In this document: positions 32,558-42,099 of the stretch, one piece after another
Numbering within the stretch: position 1 is the first letter of the stretch
Layout: every line of letters starts with the position of its first letter
Made by a program: the position numbers and the translations under genes
Source of the DNA: Nocardia mexicana NBRC 108244
Lineage (GTDB): Bacteria; Actinomycetota; Actinomycetes; Mycobacteriales; Mycobacteriaceae
Direction: 5' to 3'
Assembly (NCBI RefSeq): GCF_001613165.1
Contig: NZ_BDBV01000056.1
Location: forward strand, 1 to 64,000
Length of the DNA: 64,000 bases
The notes under the pieces: model-generated
Told to the model about the DNA's origin: nothing
Seen by the model: the letters and a program-made list of their open reading frames with translations, nothing else
Database searches by the model: none

Positions 32558-33634
32558 ATGCCCGAGGGACTCAAGACGCTCACCCGGTACACGATCGAGC
32601 AGGAGCACCGCCATCCCGGATCCTCGGGGGAGTTCTCCGCGCTGTTGAACGTCGTCGCCACGGCGACGAAGATCATCGCCAACCAGGTCACCCGGGGCCG
32701 CATCGTCGGATCCCTCGGCGCCCAGCCCGCGGAGAACCTGCCGCCGACGGTGCACCGCCGGCTGGACGCGATCGCCAACGACATCATGGTCGCCGAATCG
32801 CAGTGGACCGGACCGCTGTCGGCGCTGCTGTCGGAGCAGATGGACGACTTCCATCGGGTCCCCACCGAGTATCGGCGCGGCAAGTACCTGCTGGCGTTCG
32901 ACCCGCTCGACGGCTCCTCGAATATCGACGTGAATCTGCCTGTCGGAACGATTTTCAGCGTGCTGCGCGCGCCCGAGGACGACCGTGTTCCGGAGGCCGG
33001 GGACTTCCTGCAGCCCGGCGTGAGCCAGGTGTGCGCGGGCTTCACCCTGTACGGCCCGGCCACCATGCTGGTGCTCACCACCGGCAGCGGCGTGGACGGC
33101 TTCACCCTGGACCGGGAGATCGGTGCCTTCGTGCTCACCCACCCGCGCCTGCGAATCCCCGAGGACACCTCGGGTTTCGCCATCAACGCCGCCAACGAGC
33201 GGTTCTGGGAGCGGCCGGTGCGCCGCTACGTCCACGAATGCCTGGAGGGTGTGGAGGGTCCGCGCGGGCGGGATTTCAATATGCGCTGGGTGGCCTCGCT
33301 GGTCGCCGACACGTTCCACATTCTCACCCGTGGCGGGGTCTACCTGTATCCGTACGACACTCGCTTTCCCGAACGGCCGGGCCGGGTTTCGCTGCTGTAC
33401 GGGGCGAATCCGATCGCGTTCGTGATCGAGCAGGCGGGCGGCTGGGCCACCACCGGCGGGGAGCGGGTGCTCGAGGTCCGGCCGCAGCGGCTGCATCAGC
33501 GGGTGCCGCTGATCCTGGGCTCCCGCAACGAGGTGGAGCGGATCGAGCGCTATCACCGCGAACCCGACGAGGGGCCCAGTTTCGACGCCTCGCTGTTCGG
33601 CACGCGCTCGCTGTTTCGTCCGGGGCGCCATTGA
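32558..33634 (+). CDS. cbbF: Class I fructose-1,6-bisphosphatase
   Basis: This 358-residue enzyme hydrolyses fructose-1,6-bisphosphate in the regenerative phase of the Calvin cycle. The metal-binding motif FDPLDGSSNID (about residues 114-124) and the C-terminal GANPIAFVIEQAGG segment identify class I. Most actinobacteria use a class II GlpX enzyme for gluconeogenesis, so a class I gene inside a cbb cassette suggests it travelled with the cassette. It begins only 2 bp after cbbX. Confidence 0.94.
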   Translation: MPEGLKTLTRYTIEQEHRHPGSSGEFSALLNVVATATKIIANQVTRGRIVGSLGAQPAENLPPTVHRRLDAIANDIMVAESQWTGPLSALLSEQMDDFHRVPTEYRRGKYLLAFDPLDGSSNIDVNLPVGTIFSVLRAPEDDRVPEAGDFLQPGVSQVCAGFTLYGPATMLVLTTGSGVDGFTLDREIGAFVLTHPRLRIPEDTSGFAINAANERFWERPVRRYVHECLEGVEGPRGRDFNMRWVASLVADTFHILTRGGVYLYPYDTRFPERPGRVSLLYGANPIAFVIEQAGGWATTGGERVLEVRPQRLHQRVPLILGSRNEVERIERYHREPDEGPSFDASLFGTRSLFRPGRH

Positions 33635-33681
33635 ACGTCGGTGCGCGACACCGAATGTCACCGCAGCACAGTGGAGGTGCG

Positions 33682-34560
33682 ATGTCACTGAAGCATCCCG
33701 TGGTCGCCATCACCGGATCCTCCGGCGCCGGGACCACCAGTGTCACCAAGACCTTTCAGGAGATCTTCCGGCGGGAAGGGATCACGGCCGCCATCGTGGA
33801 GGGCGACTCCTTCCATCGCTTCGACCGCAACGAGATGAAGCTGGCGATGGCCGAGGCGGAGCAGAACCGCAATCTGCATTTCTCGCATTTCGGCCCGGAG
33901 GCGAATCTGCTCGAGGAGCTCGAGAATCTGTTCCGCGACTACGGCGACACCGGCGTCGGGCTGGTGCGGCACTATCTGCACGACGAGGCGGAGGCCAAGC
34001 CCTACGGCCAGGATGTGGGCACATTCACGCCGTGGGAGGAGCTGACACCGGGCAGCGATCTGCTGTTCTACGAGGGCCTGCACGGTGCCGCGGTCTCCGG
34101 CGGGATCGACGTCGCGCAATACGCCGATCTGCTGGTGGGTGTGGTGCCGATCATCAATCTGGAGTGGATTCAGAAGGTCATTCGCGACAAGACCGACCGC
34201 GGATACTCCAGCGAGGCGGTCATCGACACCATTCTGCGGCGCATGCCCGACTACGTGAAGTACATCTGCCCGCAGTTCTCCCGGACCTATGTGAATTTCC
34301 AGCGGGTGCCGACGGTGGACACCTCGAATCCGTTCATCGCGCGCACGATTCCGACCGCGGACGAGAGTTTCGTGGTGATCCGTTTCGCGGATCCGAAGGT
34401 GATCGACTTCCCGTATCTGCTATCGATGCTGCACGATTCGTTCATGTCGCGGCCGAACTGCATCGTGGTGCCCGGCGGGAAGATGGAGTTGGCGATGCAG
34501 CTCATTTTCACCCCGCTGATCCTGCGGCTGATGGACAAGCGGCCCAAACATCCCGTGTAG
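33682..34560 (+). CDS. cbbP: Phosphoribulokinase
   Basis: This enzyme phosphorylates ribulose-5-phosphate to RuBP using ATP, a reaction specific to the Calvin cycle. The 292-residue bacterial-type protein has the P-loop GSSGAGTTSV (residues 12-21) and the conserved LLFYEGLHGA and RTIPTADESFVVIRFADP segments. GGAGG precedes the ATG. It closes the cassette and its stop lies 4 bp from the end of the convergent DUF1275 gene. Confidence 0.96.
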   Translation: MSLKHPVVAITGSSGAGTTSVTKTFQEIFRREGITAAIVEGDSFHRFDRNEMKLAMAEAEQNRNLHFSHFGPEANLLEELENLFRDYGDTGVGLVRHYLHDEAEAKPYGQDVGTFTPWEELTPGSDLLFYEGLHGAAVSGGIDVAQYADLLVGVVPIINLEWIQKVIRDKTDRGYSSEAVIDTILRRMPDYVKYICPQFSRTYVNFQRVPTVDTSNPFIARTIPTADESFVVIRFADPKVIDFPYLLSMLHDSFMSRPNCIVVPGGKMELAMQLIFTPLILRLMDKRPKHPV

Positions 34561-34564
34561 GGCG

Positions 34565-35299
34565 TCAGTTGCGGTCGCTCTGCGGCACCTTCACCTCCTC
34601 CTCGTGGTCGCGCGCCCAGCGCGGATCGGCGAACCAGGTGTAGGCCGCCACGATGGCCGATCCGATCACCGCGGTATAGAGCATGTCGCCACCGTCGATG
34701 ACGAGGCTGATCAGGCCGCCGATGACGGCGCCGCCCGCGAAGGAGCCGTATTGCACCGCATATCCGAGCCAGTCGCGGGCGGAGCCGCCGGACAGGTGGC
34801 GCTCGATGCCCTGGGCGAGCTTGACCAGGGTGCCGGTGACATACGTGACGGGAATCGAGACCTCGCCGTTCTTCACGAACGAGGTGTTCAGCGCGCCCAT
34901 GGCGAAGGCGACGAACAGGATCGGGGCCAGGCCCAGATCCTTGTCGCGGTCGGCCAGGATCTGATCGAGGACCGCCGCGATCGCCAGCACGATGGTGGCC
35001 AGCATCGTGGCGCCGTGCGGATGGTTGCGCCACCAGTGCCGGCGGCAGACCGAGGCGACGATCACACCGACCGCGAAGCAAACGATCAGCGCCAGCGCGC
35101 CGCCCGCCAGGGTGTGGTCGCCCAGGAAGTTGCCGAGGATCGCCCGCTCGGTATTTCCGGTCATGAAGGTGACGAAATATCCGGCAGAATGGGTGTAGGC
35201 GGCGGCGCCGACAAAGCCCGCCAGCATGGAGAGCACCGCCGACAGCCGGGTCTCGAGGTTCCAGAACGGTTCGGGGAGATCGGTCGGTTTCGGAGTCAC
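34565..35299 (-). CDS. DUF1275/YoaK-family membrane protein
   Basis: This 244-residue integral membrane protein has six or seven hydrophobic segments and the family signature FVGAAAYTHSAGYFVTFMTGNT near the N-terminus, plus NTSFVKNGEVSIPVTYVTGTLVK. The biochemical role of YoaK proteins is not established. It is convergent with the cbb cassette and divergent from the Hsp20 gene. Nothing ties it functionally to either. Confidence 0.87.
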   Translation of the reverse strand: MTPKPTDLPEPFWNLETRLSAVLSMLAGFVGAAAYTHSAGYFVTFMTGNTERAILGNFLGDHTLAGGALALIVCFAVGVIVASVCRRHWWRNHPHGATMLATIVLAIAAVLDQILADRDKDLGLAPILFVAFAMGALNTSFVKNGEVSIPVTYVTGTLVKLAQGIERHLSGGSARDWLGYAVQYGSFAGGAVIGGLISLVIDGGDMLYTAVIGSAIVAAYTWFADPRWARDHEEEVKVPQSDRN

Positions 35300-35540
35300 A
35301 GCGACAGGCTAGCAACGTATGCGAGTATATGCATGGTTTGGTGGCGCGTCCGACAGTCGATCCTGGTCCATCCCCACCGTTGGCGGCAGCTGCGTCACGG
35401 CGAATGCGGTTCTGCGGTCACGGTTTTCGGCCGAGACGCGGGCGTAGCATGGGGTGTGGCGCCGGGATCGCGGCTCCTGCCGACCGGTTGCGGCGGCCTC
35501 GACAGCGCAGTCGTCATCAGCTCATGCCCAGGAGAGAACG

Positions 35541-35999
35541 ATGACCATACTTCCTGTTCATCGCCAGCCCCGATCGCTGTTCCCCGACTTCGGACGCTCG
35601 CTGCTGACCGATGTCAACGACATGTTCAGCACCGCGTTCGCGCCGCTGGGCGGGTTCGTGCCCTTCCTCGCGCCCCGTCAGCTGCGGATGGAGGATTTCA
35701 TCGAGGCGGGCCACTATGTGGTGCGGGTGGAGATTCCGGATATCGATCCGGCCCACGACCTGGAGGTGACCGTTCAGCACGGGCACCTGACCATCAAGGC
35801 CGAGCGGTCCGAACAGCGCGAGGAGCGCGGCTACTCCGAATTCAGCTACGGCTCGTTCGCGCGCACGGTGTCGCTGCCGGAGGGCGCCCGCGAGGACGAG
35901 GTCGAGGCCACCTACGGCCGCGGCATCCTCACGGTCCGCGTCGCACTGGGCGACTCCACGACGACGACCCACCGCGTCGACGTGAAGCACACCGACTGA
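35541..35999 (+). CDS. Small heat-shock protein Hsp20
   Basis: This 152-residue ATP-independent holdase has an alpha-crystallin domain (about residues 48-140): EAGHYVVRVEIPDIDPAHDL, the GHLTIKAERSEQREERGYSEFSYGSF region split by the beta-5/6 loop, and the GILTV motif near the C-terminus. A CAGGAG ribosome-binding site precedes the ATG. No HspR or HrcA site was recognised in the 241-base upstream region. Confidence 0.94.
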   Translation: MTILPVHRQPRSLFPDFGRSLLTDVNDMFSTAFAPLGGFVPFLAPRQLRMEDFIEAGHYVVRVEIPDIDPAHDLEVTVQHGHLTIKAERSEQREERGYSEFSYGSFARTVSLPEGAREDEVEATYGRGILTVRVALGDSTTTTHRVDVKHTD

Positions 36000-36185
36000 G
36001 CACCCCGGCCCCACCGTCGGTTGCCTGTTCGCCGCATCCTGCGGCAATCGCGATCGGCCGTGATCCGCGGCTGTTGTTCGCCTGCGGTACCGGAGCTGGT
36101 GCGGAGCGTCGATCCCCGCTGTCGGTGAGCGGTTCTATCGTGAGCACAGGCCGCGCATCCGTGCGGCATGAGTTCAGGAGGTGCG

Positions 36186-37295
36186 GTGCGGGCTACGTGG
36201 GATCAGGTTTTCGCCTGGCGGATGCGGCGGCAGTTCGTGGATCCCCGCGGGTCCGCCGACGCCGTCGCGGTGTCCCAACGGCTCGGTGGGCTGCAGGCGC
36301 AGGTGGCGTCGGCGGCGGAAACGGCTGCGGCACTGCGGCATTCGACCGCCGCACCGGGTGGTGTCGCGGCCGCGCTGGAGGCGGGCTCGCTGGTGAAGAC
36401 GTGGGCGATGCGCGGCACGCTGCACGCGCTCACTCCGGAATTCGCGCGGGCCGTCCTGCCGCTGGTGTCCTCGGCCCGGACGTGGGAGAAACCGATCTGG
36501 CAGCGGAACTTCGGGGCCTCACCGGCGGAGGTGGCGGCGCTGGCCGACGCGGTCCGCGAGGTGCTCGACGGCGCCGTCCTCACGCGGGGCGAACTGGTGG
36601 AGGCGCTGCTGGCCGACCCCCGCTTCCACGCGATGGGGGAGCAACTGCGCTCGGGATGGGGTGCGCTGCTGAAACCGCTGGCGTGGCAGGGCGTGCTGTG
36701 CCACGGCCCCGCGCGGGGCGCCAACATCACCTTCGCGAGCCCGGCCCATCTCGTCCCCGGCTGGGAGCCACTGACAGACCTGGATGCCGCCGCGGCGCAG
36801 GTGATCACCACCTACCTCGGCGCCTACGGCCCGGCCACCCAGGACGCGTTCGGCGCCTGGACCATGCGCGGCGCCTTCGGCAAAACCACTGTGCGCCAAT
36901 GGTTCGCAAATCTCGGCGACGCCCTCACGGAGGTCGATATCGAGGGCCGCCGCGCCTGGCTCCGCACCGAAGACGCCGACGACCTGGCCGCCACCACCCC
37001 CACCGACTCGGTCCGCCTCCTGGGCCCCTTCGACCAGTACATCCTCGGCCCCGGCACCAACGACCCCGCCCTCCTCCCACCCGAACACCGCACCAAGATC
37101 AGCCGCACCGCAGGCTGGATCTCCCCCTTGGTCCTCGTCAACGGCCGCATCACCGGCACCTGGGAAACCACCCCCACCAACCTCACCATCACCATGTTCG
37201 ACGGCAACCCACCCCCACCCCGAGCCCTGAAGTCGGAAGCCGCCGAACTAGCCCGCGCAACCGCCCAGCCCCCGCTGACAATCCACAAATCCTGA
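36186..37295 (+). CDS. Winged-helix DNA-binding protein, AlkZ-like (HTH_42)
   Basis: This 369-residue protein belongs to the HTH_42/AlkZ-like family, which includes DNA glycosylases that unhook interstrand crosslinks. Three winged-helix subdomains and a C-terminal beta barrel are the usual layout. The catalytic-type motif Gln-x-Gln is present in GGLQAQVASA. A GTG preceded by AGGAGG is taken as the start; an in-frame ATG six codons upstream is the alternative. The last third of the gene (from about 36950) switches to strongly C-rich codons. Confidence 0.82.
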   Translation: MRATWDQVFAWRMRRQFVDPRGSADAVAVSQRLGGLQAQVASAAETAAALRHSTAAPGGVAAALEAGSLVKTWAMRGTLHALTPEFARAVLPLVSSARTWEKPIWQRNFGASPAEVAALADAVREVLDGAVLTRGELVEALLADPRFHAMGEQLRSGWGALLKPLAWQGVLCHGPARGANITFASPAHLVPGWEPLTDLDAAAAQVITTYLGAYGPATQDAFGAWTMRGAFGKTTVRQWFANLGDALTEVDIEGRRAWLRTEDADDLAATTPTDSVRLLGPFDQYILGPGTNDPALLPPEHRTKISRTAGWISPLVLVNGRITGTWETTPTNLTITMFDGNPPPPRALKSEAAELARATAQPPLTIHKS

Positions 37296-37378
37296 CCAGG
37301 CCCACCCGACCCCACAGGCAATCACCTTCCGCCACCCAGACACTTCACCTGCCGTGCTGCCCCGCATGAGGCGGGACG

Positions 37379-37726
37379 TCACGGTGCGCCCTCGCTCAGC
37401 TCGGGCAATTTTCCGTCGGCCCAGCGCGCGTACGTGCACTCCGGGCTGACTGTGATCACATCGACGACGGCGACCAGTTGGGCCGGGACCGCACCGCCCT
37501 CGAAATGGCGTACATCCGGCACGATCACCGCCTCGACCCCGAGGCGAGCGACAATAGTCCGCAATCGGCAGTCAGGTTTGTCGGTGTGCTCACCGAAGGC
37601 AATCGTCTTGCGCAAGTTGTACCCCAATCGCTTTGCAAGACTGCGCAATTGCGTCTCGTCCCACTCCTGCCGGGATTTCGAAACATCCCTCCGCAGATAC
37701 CCGATGGCAGCTGGCGTACCGGTCAT
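37379..37726 (-). CDS. Small resolvase-N-like hypothetical protein
   Basis: This 115-residue protein begins MTGTPAAIGYLRRDVSKSRQ, resembling the start of a serine recombinase catalytic domain (YLR...S..Q), but it is too short for a full recombinase and has no DNA-binding tail. The rest contains VARLGVEAVIVPDVRHF, like the central strand of that fold. It is divergent from the XRE-TPR regulator. Recombinase activity is doubtful; a regulatory or partner role is possible. Confidence 0.6.
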   Translation of the reverse strand: MTGTPAAIGYLRRDVSKSRQEWDETQLRSLAKRLGYNLRKTIAFGEHTDKPDCRLRTIVARLGVEAVIVPDVRHFEGGAVPAQLVAVVDVITVSPECTYARWADGKLPELSEGAP

Positions 37727-37930
37727 TTCCGTTCCTTTCAGGCGTATCAGTCAGGTCTTTCTGTCATCGCGGCGAAACTTCGCCGAATGAATCGCGGAAT
37801 TGTTCCCAGCTCCAGCGTCTGTTGCCGGACCGGCATTCGGGAGGGCAAGTTACGGGGCAGATTGCCCGACCGACGACCTGCGCATGCGGTCCCGTTAGAC
37901 TGGGCTCGAACCGGCACGCGAGGGGTGTGG

Positions 37931-39241
37931 ATGCCACCGAATCGGCAGTTCCAACAGCGTCGCGAGGCGATGCCCTCGGCGATCCTGCCCGGACAGATCA
38001 TGAGTCGCGCCGAGCTGGCGGAGGCAGTCAACCAGTACTTATGGCACACCAAGGGCGAGCGTCGGGAGATGGACGCCCACACGATCGCTCGATACGAACG
38101 CGGCGTGATTCGCTGGCCGAACGACTCATACCGCGAAGCCTTCCGGGTTGTACTCCACGCCACCGATACCGAACTCGGCTTCACACCGGCGCGTCGGCGC
38201 CGCGAGCAGGCGGGGCAGCAGATCGGTACCGCCATTGCGGAGCTGATTCGTCCACTCCAACCCGGAGTAGTCGCAACCGATTTCGAGGATCTCATCGATT
38301 GGAGCGGCAAACCGCCGACCCGGGCCGACTGGAGCGACGTCGTCAGGGTTCGGTTCGCGACCCGGGCCGCGGCATCGGCGGAGAACAAGCTCGGCGGTGG
38401 AACCGCCACCTCGTTGGCGATGCAATTCGTACACCGCCTCGGCTGCCTGGTGCGCGCCCAGGCATCTCCGGCAGTCCGGCGAGCACTGTTGGAAGCCGTC
38501 GGGAACCTCAGCGGTGTGGCCGGGTACGCCGCATTCGACGCCGGCGATCACGCGACCGCTGATCGGAGGTTTCGTTTCGCTCTTGCTTGCGCGGATGCCG
38601 CGGGATCGTGGGAACTGCGTGCGAGCACCCTTGCCGACATGGCTCGCCGGGCGGCGTACGCGGGCGATACCGACGCTGCTCTGTCCCTCATCGAAGTAGC
38701 GCAGGTTCGGTCCGATCGGCTGTCGGCCACGGTCCGGGCGATGCTGAGTGCCCTTCGTGCGCAGTATCTCGCAACCATGGGGCGTGGCGATGACGCCCTG
38801 ACCGAGGTCGCACGCGCGGACGAATACTTCGCCGGACGAATGCCCGCCACCGACGCACCCTGGTTGTGTTTCTACGACGAAGCCGAACACCTCGGCAGTA
38901 CAGGCAAGGCGTTGATTCCCGTGGCGATGGCCACTCGGCAGATCGAGACGGTCGCGGAGCGTATAGGCCGAGCGGTTGAGTTGCAACCAGCGGATTACCC
39001 TCGCTCTCAAACGTTTTCGCTTATTCGTCTCGCGACGATCACTATGCAACTCGGTGATCCCCGTGCAGCGGCCGAACTGGGAATGCGTGCCGTCGAGAAC
39101 ACCGGCCGGCTCGACTCCTTACGTCTCCGGACCGAACTTCGGAGTTTGGCCGCGGCCGCTGCCCGACATTCGGACGTGAGCGACGCGGCGAACCTTCACG
39201 AGTCCATCAGCCACCACACGGCGCCGAAGGCGGCACCATGA
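37931..39241 (+). CDS. XRE-type regulator with TPR-like C-terminal region
   Basis: This 436-residue protein has an N-terminal helix-turn-helix (about residues 22-75, MSRAELAEAVNQYL and DAHTIARYERGVIRWP) followed by a long all-helical region with TPR-like pairs (Ala-rich, such as YAAFDAGDHATADRRFRFAL). This architecture is frequent in Streptomyces and Nocardia regulators. A GAGGGG ribosome-binding site supports the ATG at 37931; the frame extends upstream without one. The gene overlaps the following kinase-like gene as ATGA. Confidence 0.85.
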   Translation: MPPNRQFQQRREAMPSAILPGQIMSRAELAEAVNQYLWHTKGERREMDAHTIARYERGVIRWPNDSYREAFRVVLHATDTELGFTPARRRREQAGQQIGTAIAELIRPLQPGVVATDFEDLIDWSGKPPTRADWSDVVRVRFATRAAASAENKLGGGTATSLAMQFVHRLGCLVRAQASPAVRRALLEAVGNLSGVAGYAAFDAGDHATADRRFRFALACADAAGSWELRASTLADMARRAAYAGDTDAALSLIEVAQVRSDRLSATVRAMLSALRAQYLATMGRGDDALTEVARADEYFAGRMPATDAPWLCFYDEAEHLGSTGKALIPVAMATRQIETVAERIGRAVELQPADYPRSQTFSLIRLATITMQLGDPRAAAELGMRAVENTGRLDSLRLRTELRSLAAAAARHSDVSDAANLHESISHHTAPKAAP

Positions 39242-40116
39242 CCGCGGCATCGTCCGACGCCGTGCTGGTCCGAGCCGCGCGTCTCGCCGGCGTCGATCTG
39301 AACGGGCGAGAGATAATCCGTGAGGGATCGCATGCCATCTATCGAGTCGCAGGAAATATCGTGGCGCGCATCGGGAGTCCGGGAAGTTTCCTCGACGCCG
39401 AGCGTGAGGTGCGGATTTCGCGGTGGCTCAACAGTTCCGGAATCCCTACCGTGGAAGCGGTCGCGGAACTCCCGCAGCCGGTCTCGGTCGAGGGCAGGCC
39501 GGTCACGTGGTGGCATCTGATTCCCGATCATCGACCCGCGACTCCCACCGAGCTCGGGGTGATGTTGCGCGCGTTGCATGCCGTCACCCCACCGCTGGAG
39601 CCGAAACTGCCGGAGTACGACCCGTTCGGCAATCTCCGGGAGCGGCTGGCCGGGAGCCCCGCGAACGACGACGACACCGCATGGTTACTGACCTGGTACG
39701 ACAAGCTGTCCCGGAAATATCGCGAACTGCCGGATCCGTCGGCACCGACGGTTCTGCACGGAGATGCTTGGCAAGGCAATCTGGTGGTCCCGCCATCGGG
39801 CATCCCGACGGTGCTGGATCTGGACAAAGTCTCGCTCGGCCGGCCCGAGTGGGACCTCATACCACTTGCCGTGGATTACACCGACTTCAGCAGGATTACG
39901 AAATCCGACTACCAGTCCTTCGTCGACGCCTATGGCGGTTACGACGTGACGACCTGGCCTGGGTTCCGCACTCTCGCCGATATCCAGGAGTTGCGCTGGA
40001 CAGCGTTCGCCCTCGGGCAGGCTGCGACGAGCGCGGAAGCTCTGCGACAGGCCGAGCACAGGATTTCCTGCCTTCGCGGTGACGTGCAGCGTCCGTGGCA
40101 ATGGGATGCATTCTGA
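39238..40116 (+). CDS. Aminoglycoside phosphotransferase-family protein
   Basis: This 292-residue protein has the kinase-like APH fold: the catalytic loop LHGDAWQGNLVV and the metal-binding VLDLDKVSLGRPEWDLIPLA. An N-terminal lobe lacks a classic P-loop, as usual for APH. The family phosphorylates aminoglycosides, choline or other small molecules; nothing here indicates resistance. Translational coupling with the XRE-TPR regulator implies the two products act together or are needed in fixed ratio. Confidence 0.87.
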   Translation: MTAASSDAVLVRAARLAGVDLNGREIIREGSHAIYRVAGNIVARIGSPGSFLDAEREVRISRWLNSSGIPTVEAVAELPQPVSVEGRPVTWWHLIPDHRPATPTELGVMLRALHAVTPPLEPKLPEYDPFGNLRERLAGSPANDDDTAWLLTWYDKLSRKYRELPDPSAPTVLHGDAWQGNLVVPPSGIPTVLDLDKVSLGRPEWDLIPLAVDYTDFSRITKSDYQSFVDAYGGYDVTTWPGFRTLADIQELRWTAFALGQAATSAEALRQAEHRISCLRGDVQRPWQWDAF

Positions 40117-40146
40117 ATGGTTGGGAGTGTTGAAATGCCTCGACGC

Positions 40147-40869
40147 TCATGGCTTTTCGGCGATGAATACCAGTTCGCGTCCAGGGCGGTCGGGTGCCTC
40201 CCGGACATCTCGGATGCGGTATCCATGGGCGGCGAGGTCCGCCTCGACCTCCGCTTGTTCGCGAAACCGCAGGGTCGAATCCGAGACGAGGACGGTGCCG
40301 TCTGCGGCGAAGGTGTAGGTGTGGCGGAATGAGACGAGTGGCAGCTCCACGGCGGTGACGTCGAGGCTGCGCTCGACGCGGCCGATGCCCGGGATATCGC
40401 GGACCACCGGCTCGCTGTCGGCCCATTCCTCCCATGCGCGCCGACCGGGGCGTCGGGTCTCGAATACGAAATGGCCACCGCCGCTGAGAGATCGGGCGAT
40501 CGAATTCAAAGTGTCGGCCCACTCGTCGTCGGTGACGAACACCTGCGCCACGTTCCCGGTCATGACCGCGAGGTCGGCGCCGACCTCGGGCAGGGTCGTC
40601 GCATCACCCTGCAACCAGCAGATCCCGGGCGGAGCCTTCTTCGCCCTCGCGATCTCCAGCGAGGCCGAGGCCGGATCGACCGCGGTTACCGCGCGCCCGG
40701 TGCTTGCCAGCCGCACGGCGAAAGAGCCTGTTCCGCAACCGATGTCGATGACCGTCTGAGCATTCAGCTCGTCGGCGACGGCGGCGTAGGCGGTCAGGTC
40801 TGTGCGGGCGCCTTCGAACTCGTCGTAGATTTGGGCGAGGTGGGGGTGGGCGAAGATCGGGTCGGGCAC
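40147..40869 (-). CDS. SAM-dependent methyltransferase (class I)
   Basis: This 240-residue enzyme has a Rossmann methyltransferase domain with motif I VIDIGCGTGSFAVRLA (about residues 40-55), the acidic ribose-binding loop AVDPASASLEIA and motif II/III region GADLAVMTGNVAQVF. The substrate is unknown. It lies on the opposite strand to the phosphotransferase and shares direction with the patatin gene upstream, 24 bp apart. Confidence 0.9.
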   Translation of the reverse strand: MPDPIFAHPHLAQIYDEFEGARTDLTAYAAVADELNAQTVIDIGCGTGSFAVRLASTGRAVTAVDPASASLEIARAKKAPPGICWLQGDATTLPEVGADLAVMTGNVAQVFVTDDEWADTLNSIARSLSGGGHFVFETRRPGRRAWEEWADSEPVVRDIPGIGRVERSLDVTAVELPLVSFRHTYTFAADGTVLVSDSTLRFREQAEVEADLAAHGYRIRDVREAPDRPGRELVFIAEKP

Positions 40870-40893
40870 TTGCGGACGGTAGTTTCTGTCGGG

Positions 40894-41877
40894 TCAGCGT
40901 GGGGTCAGTGGGGTCAGGTAGGTGGTCAAGGCGTTGGCGGCTGCGGTTCGGCCGAGGTCGAAGGCGTGGAGTAGGACCGTTTCGTCGCGTGCTACGCGGC
41001 CGATGGTGGGGGAGCCGAGAGGGGGGCGGATTTGTAGGACTGCCGGGTGGTCGGCGAGGGTCTGTTCGTCGCGGTCGTATTGTTCGGCGCGGGCGAGCCA
41101 GGCGTCGACCACGCCGGGGGCGTGGCGGCGCAGGAAGCGGTCGACGATTCGGTGTTCCACTTCCGAAGGGGTCCTGGGGGTTTCGTCGGTGCGGCGGGTG
41201 CGCAGGACGAGGGCGTGGGTGGCTCCTTGGGCGAGGGCGGTGCGGATCGGAATCGATTCGGAGAGACCGGCGTCGACATAGCGCCGGTCGGCGAGCGCCA
41301 CCGAACGTCCCGCCAGGATCGGCAGGCAGGTCGTGGCCCGCAGGGCGCGCTGCAGGGTAGCCACATCGGTGATGTGTGGCCGCAAATCGACCGCGGCGCC
41401 GCTGGCGGTGTCGGTGCCGATCGGGTGGAACGTCACGGGATTGGCGAGGATCGCCGGAAAATCCATCGGCACGAGGCGCTCGTACACCGTGTGCACCAGA
41501 TATCGGGTATCGACCACGCGCCCGCCGCGCAGGGCTCGGGCCGGGGCGATGACCCGCCGGATGATGTCGTCCCGCCATGCCCGCCGCGCCTCCGCGGCCC
41601 GCCCGCACAGCAGCCACGCCCCGTTGAGCGCCCCCGCGGACGATCCGTACACCGCGTCGACGCACCGCAGCAGGCCCAGTTCCTCCAGCGCCGCCACCAT
41701 GCCGTGCGAATAGACCCCGCGAGAAGATCCGCCCTCGATCACGACCGCCAGCCGCGCGTCGTCGCTGCGGCGCCCGGGCTCGCTGCGCTCGGCATGCCGC
41801 TGCGCGATGAGCTCACCCACGCCCGAGCGGGTCTCACTGTGCAGCACCGGCGCCTCCAGCTGTCGAAACAATGACAT
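40894..41877 (-). CDS. Patatin-like phospholipase
   Basis: This 327-residue serine hydrolase has the patatin catalytic dyad: the oxyanion hole GGSSRGVYSHG (about residues 49-59), nucleophile Ser in VYGSSAGALNG and the Asp in RYVDAGLSE. No signal peptide is present, so it is probably cytosolic or membrane-associated. Lipid acyl hydrolysis is expected. Strand bias switches inside the gene: the 5' half is G-rich on the coding strand and the 3' half C-rich. Confidence 0.9.
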   Translation of the reverse strand: MSLFRQLEAPVLHSETRSGVGELIAQRHAERSEPGRRSDDARLAVVIEGGSSRGVYSHGMVAALEELGLLRCVDAVYGSSAGALNGAWLLCGRAAEARRAWRDDIIRRVIAPARALRGGRVVDTRYLVHTVYERLVPMDFPAILANPVTFHPIGTDTASGAAVDLRPHITDVATLQRALRATTCLPILAGRSVALADRRYVDAGLSESIPIRTALAQGATHALVLRTRRTDETPRTPSEVEHRIVDRFLRRHAPGVVDAWLARAEQYDRDEQTLADHPAVLQIRPPLGSPTIGRVARDETVLLHAFDLGRTAAANALTTYLTPLTPR

Positions 41878-42036
41878 TTCTGTCTAGCACAGGTGGAGGA
41901 GGTCGCCGCGTGTACGTGTTCGGCCTGCGGCCCGGCACCGAAGGAACAGGCCGGAAGATTTGGGTGCGGGCCCCCGCAGGGGGATGGGGTCGGCGGCCCG
42001 CGCGTAAAACAATGCCGTGTGGTTGCCGGTGATCAC

Positions 42037-42052
42037 AGGGACTTCGGTCCCT
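42037..42052. promoter_or_regulatory. Perfect hairpin with TTCG loop
   Basis: AGGGAC-TTCG-GTCCCT lies about 50 bases before the NUDIX gene. It could be an RNA hairpin with a stable UUCG loop in the leader. It also matches 12 of 14 core positions of a DosR-type box, so an operator role is an alternative. Confidence 0.4.
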
Positions 42053-42099
42053 TCCGGGGTGGCCGGAGGACCTCACCGCCGATCGGTAGGCTGCTGGCG

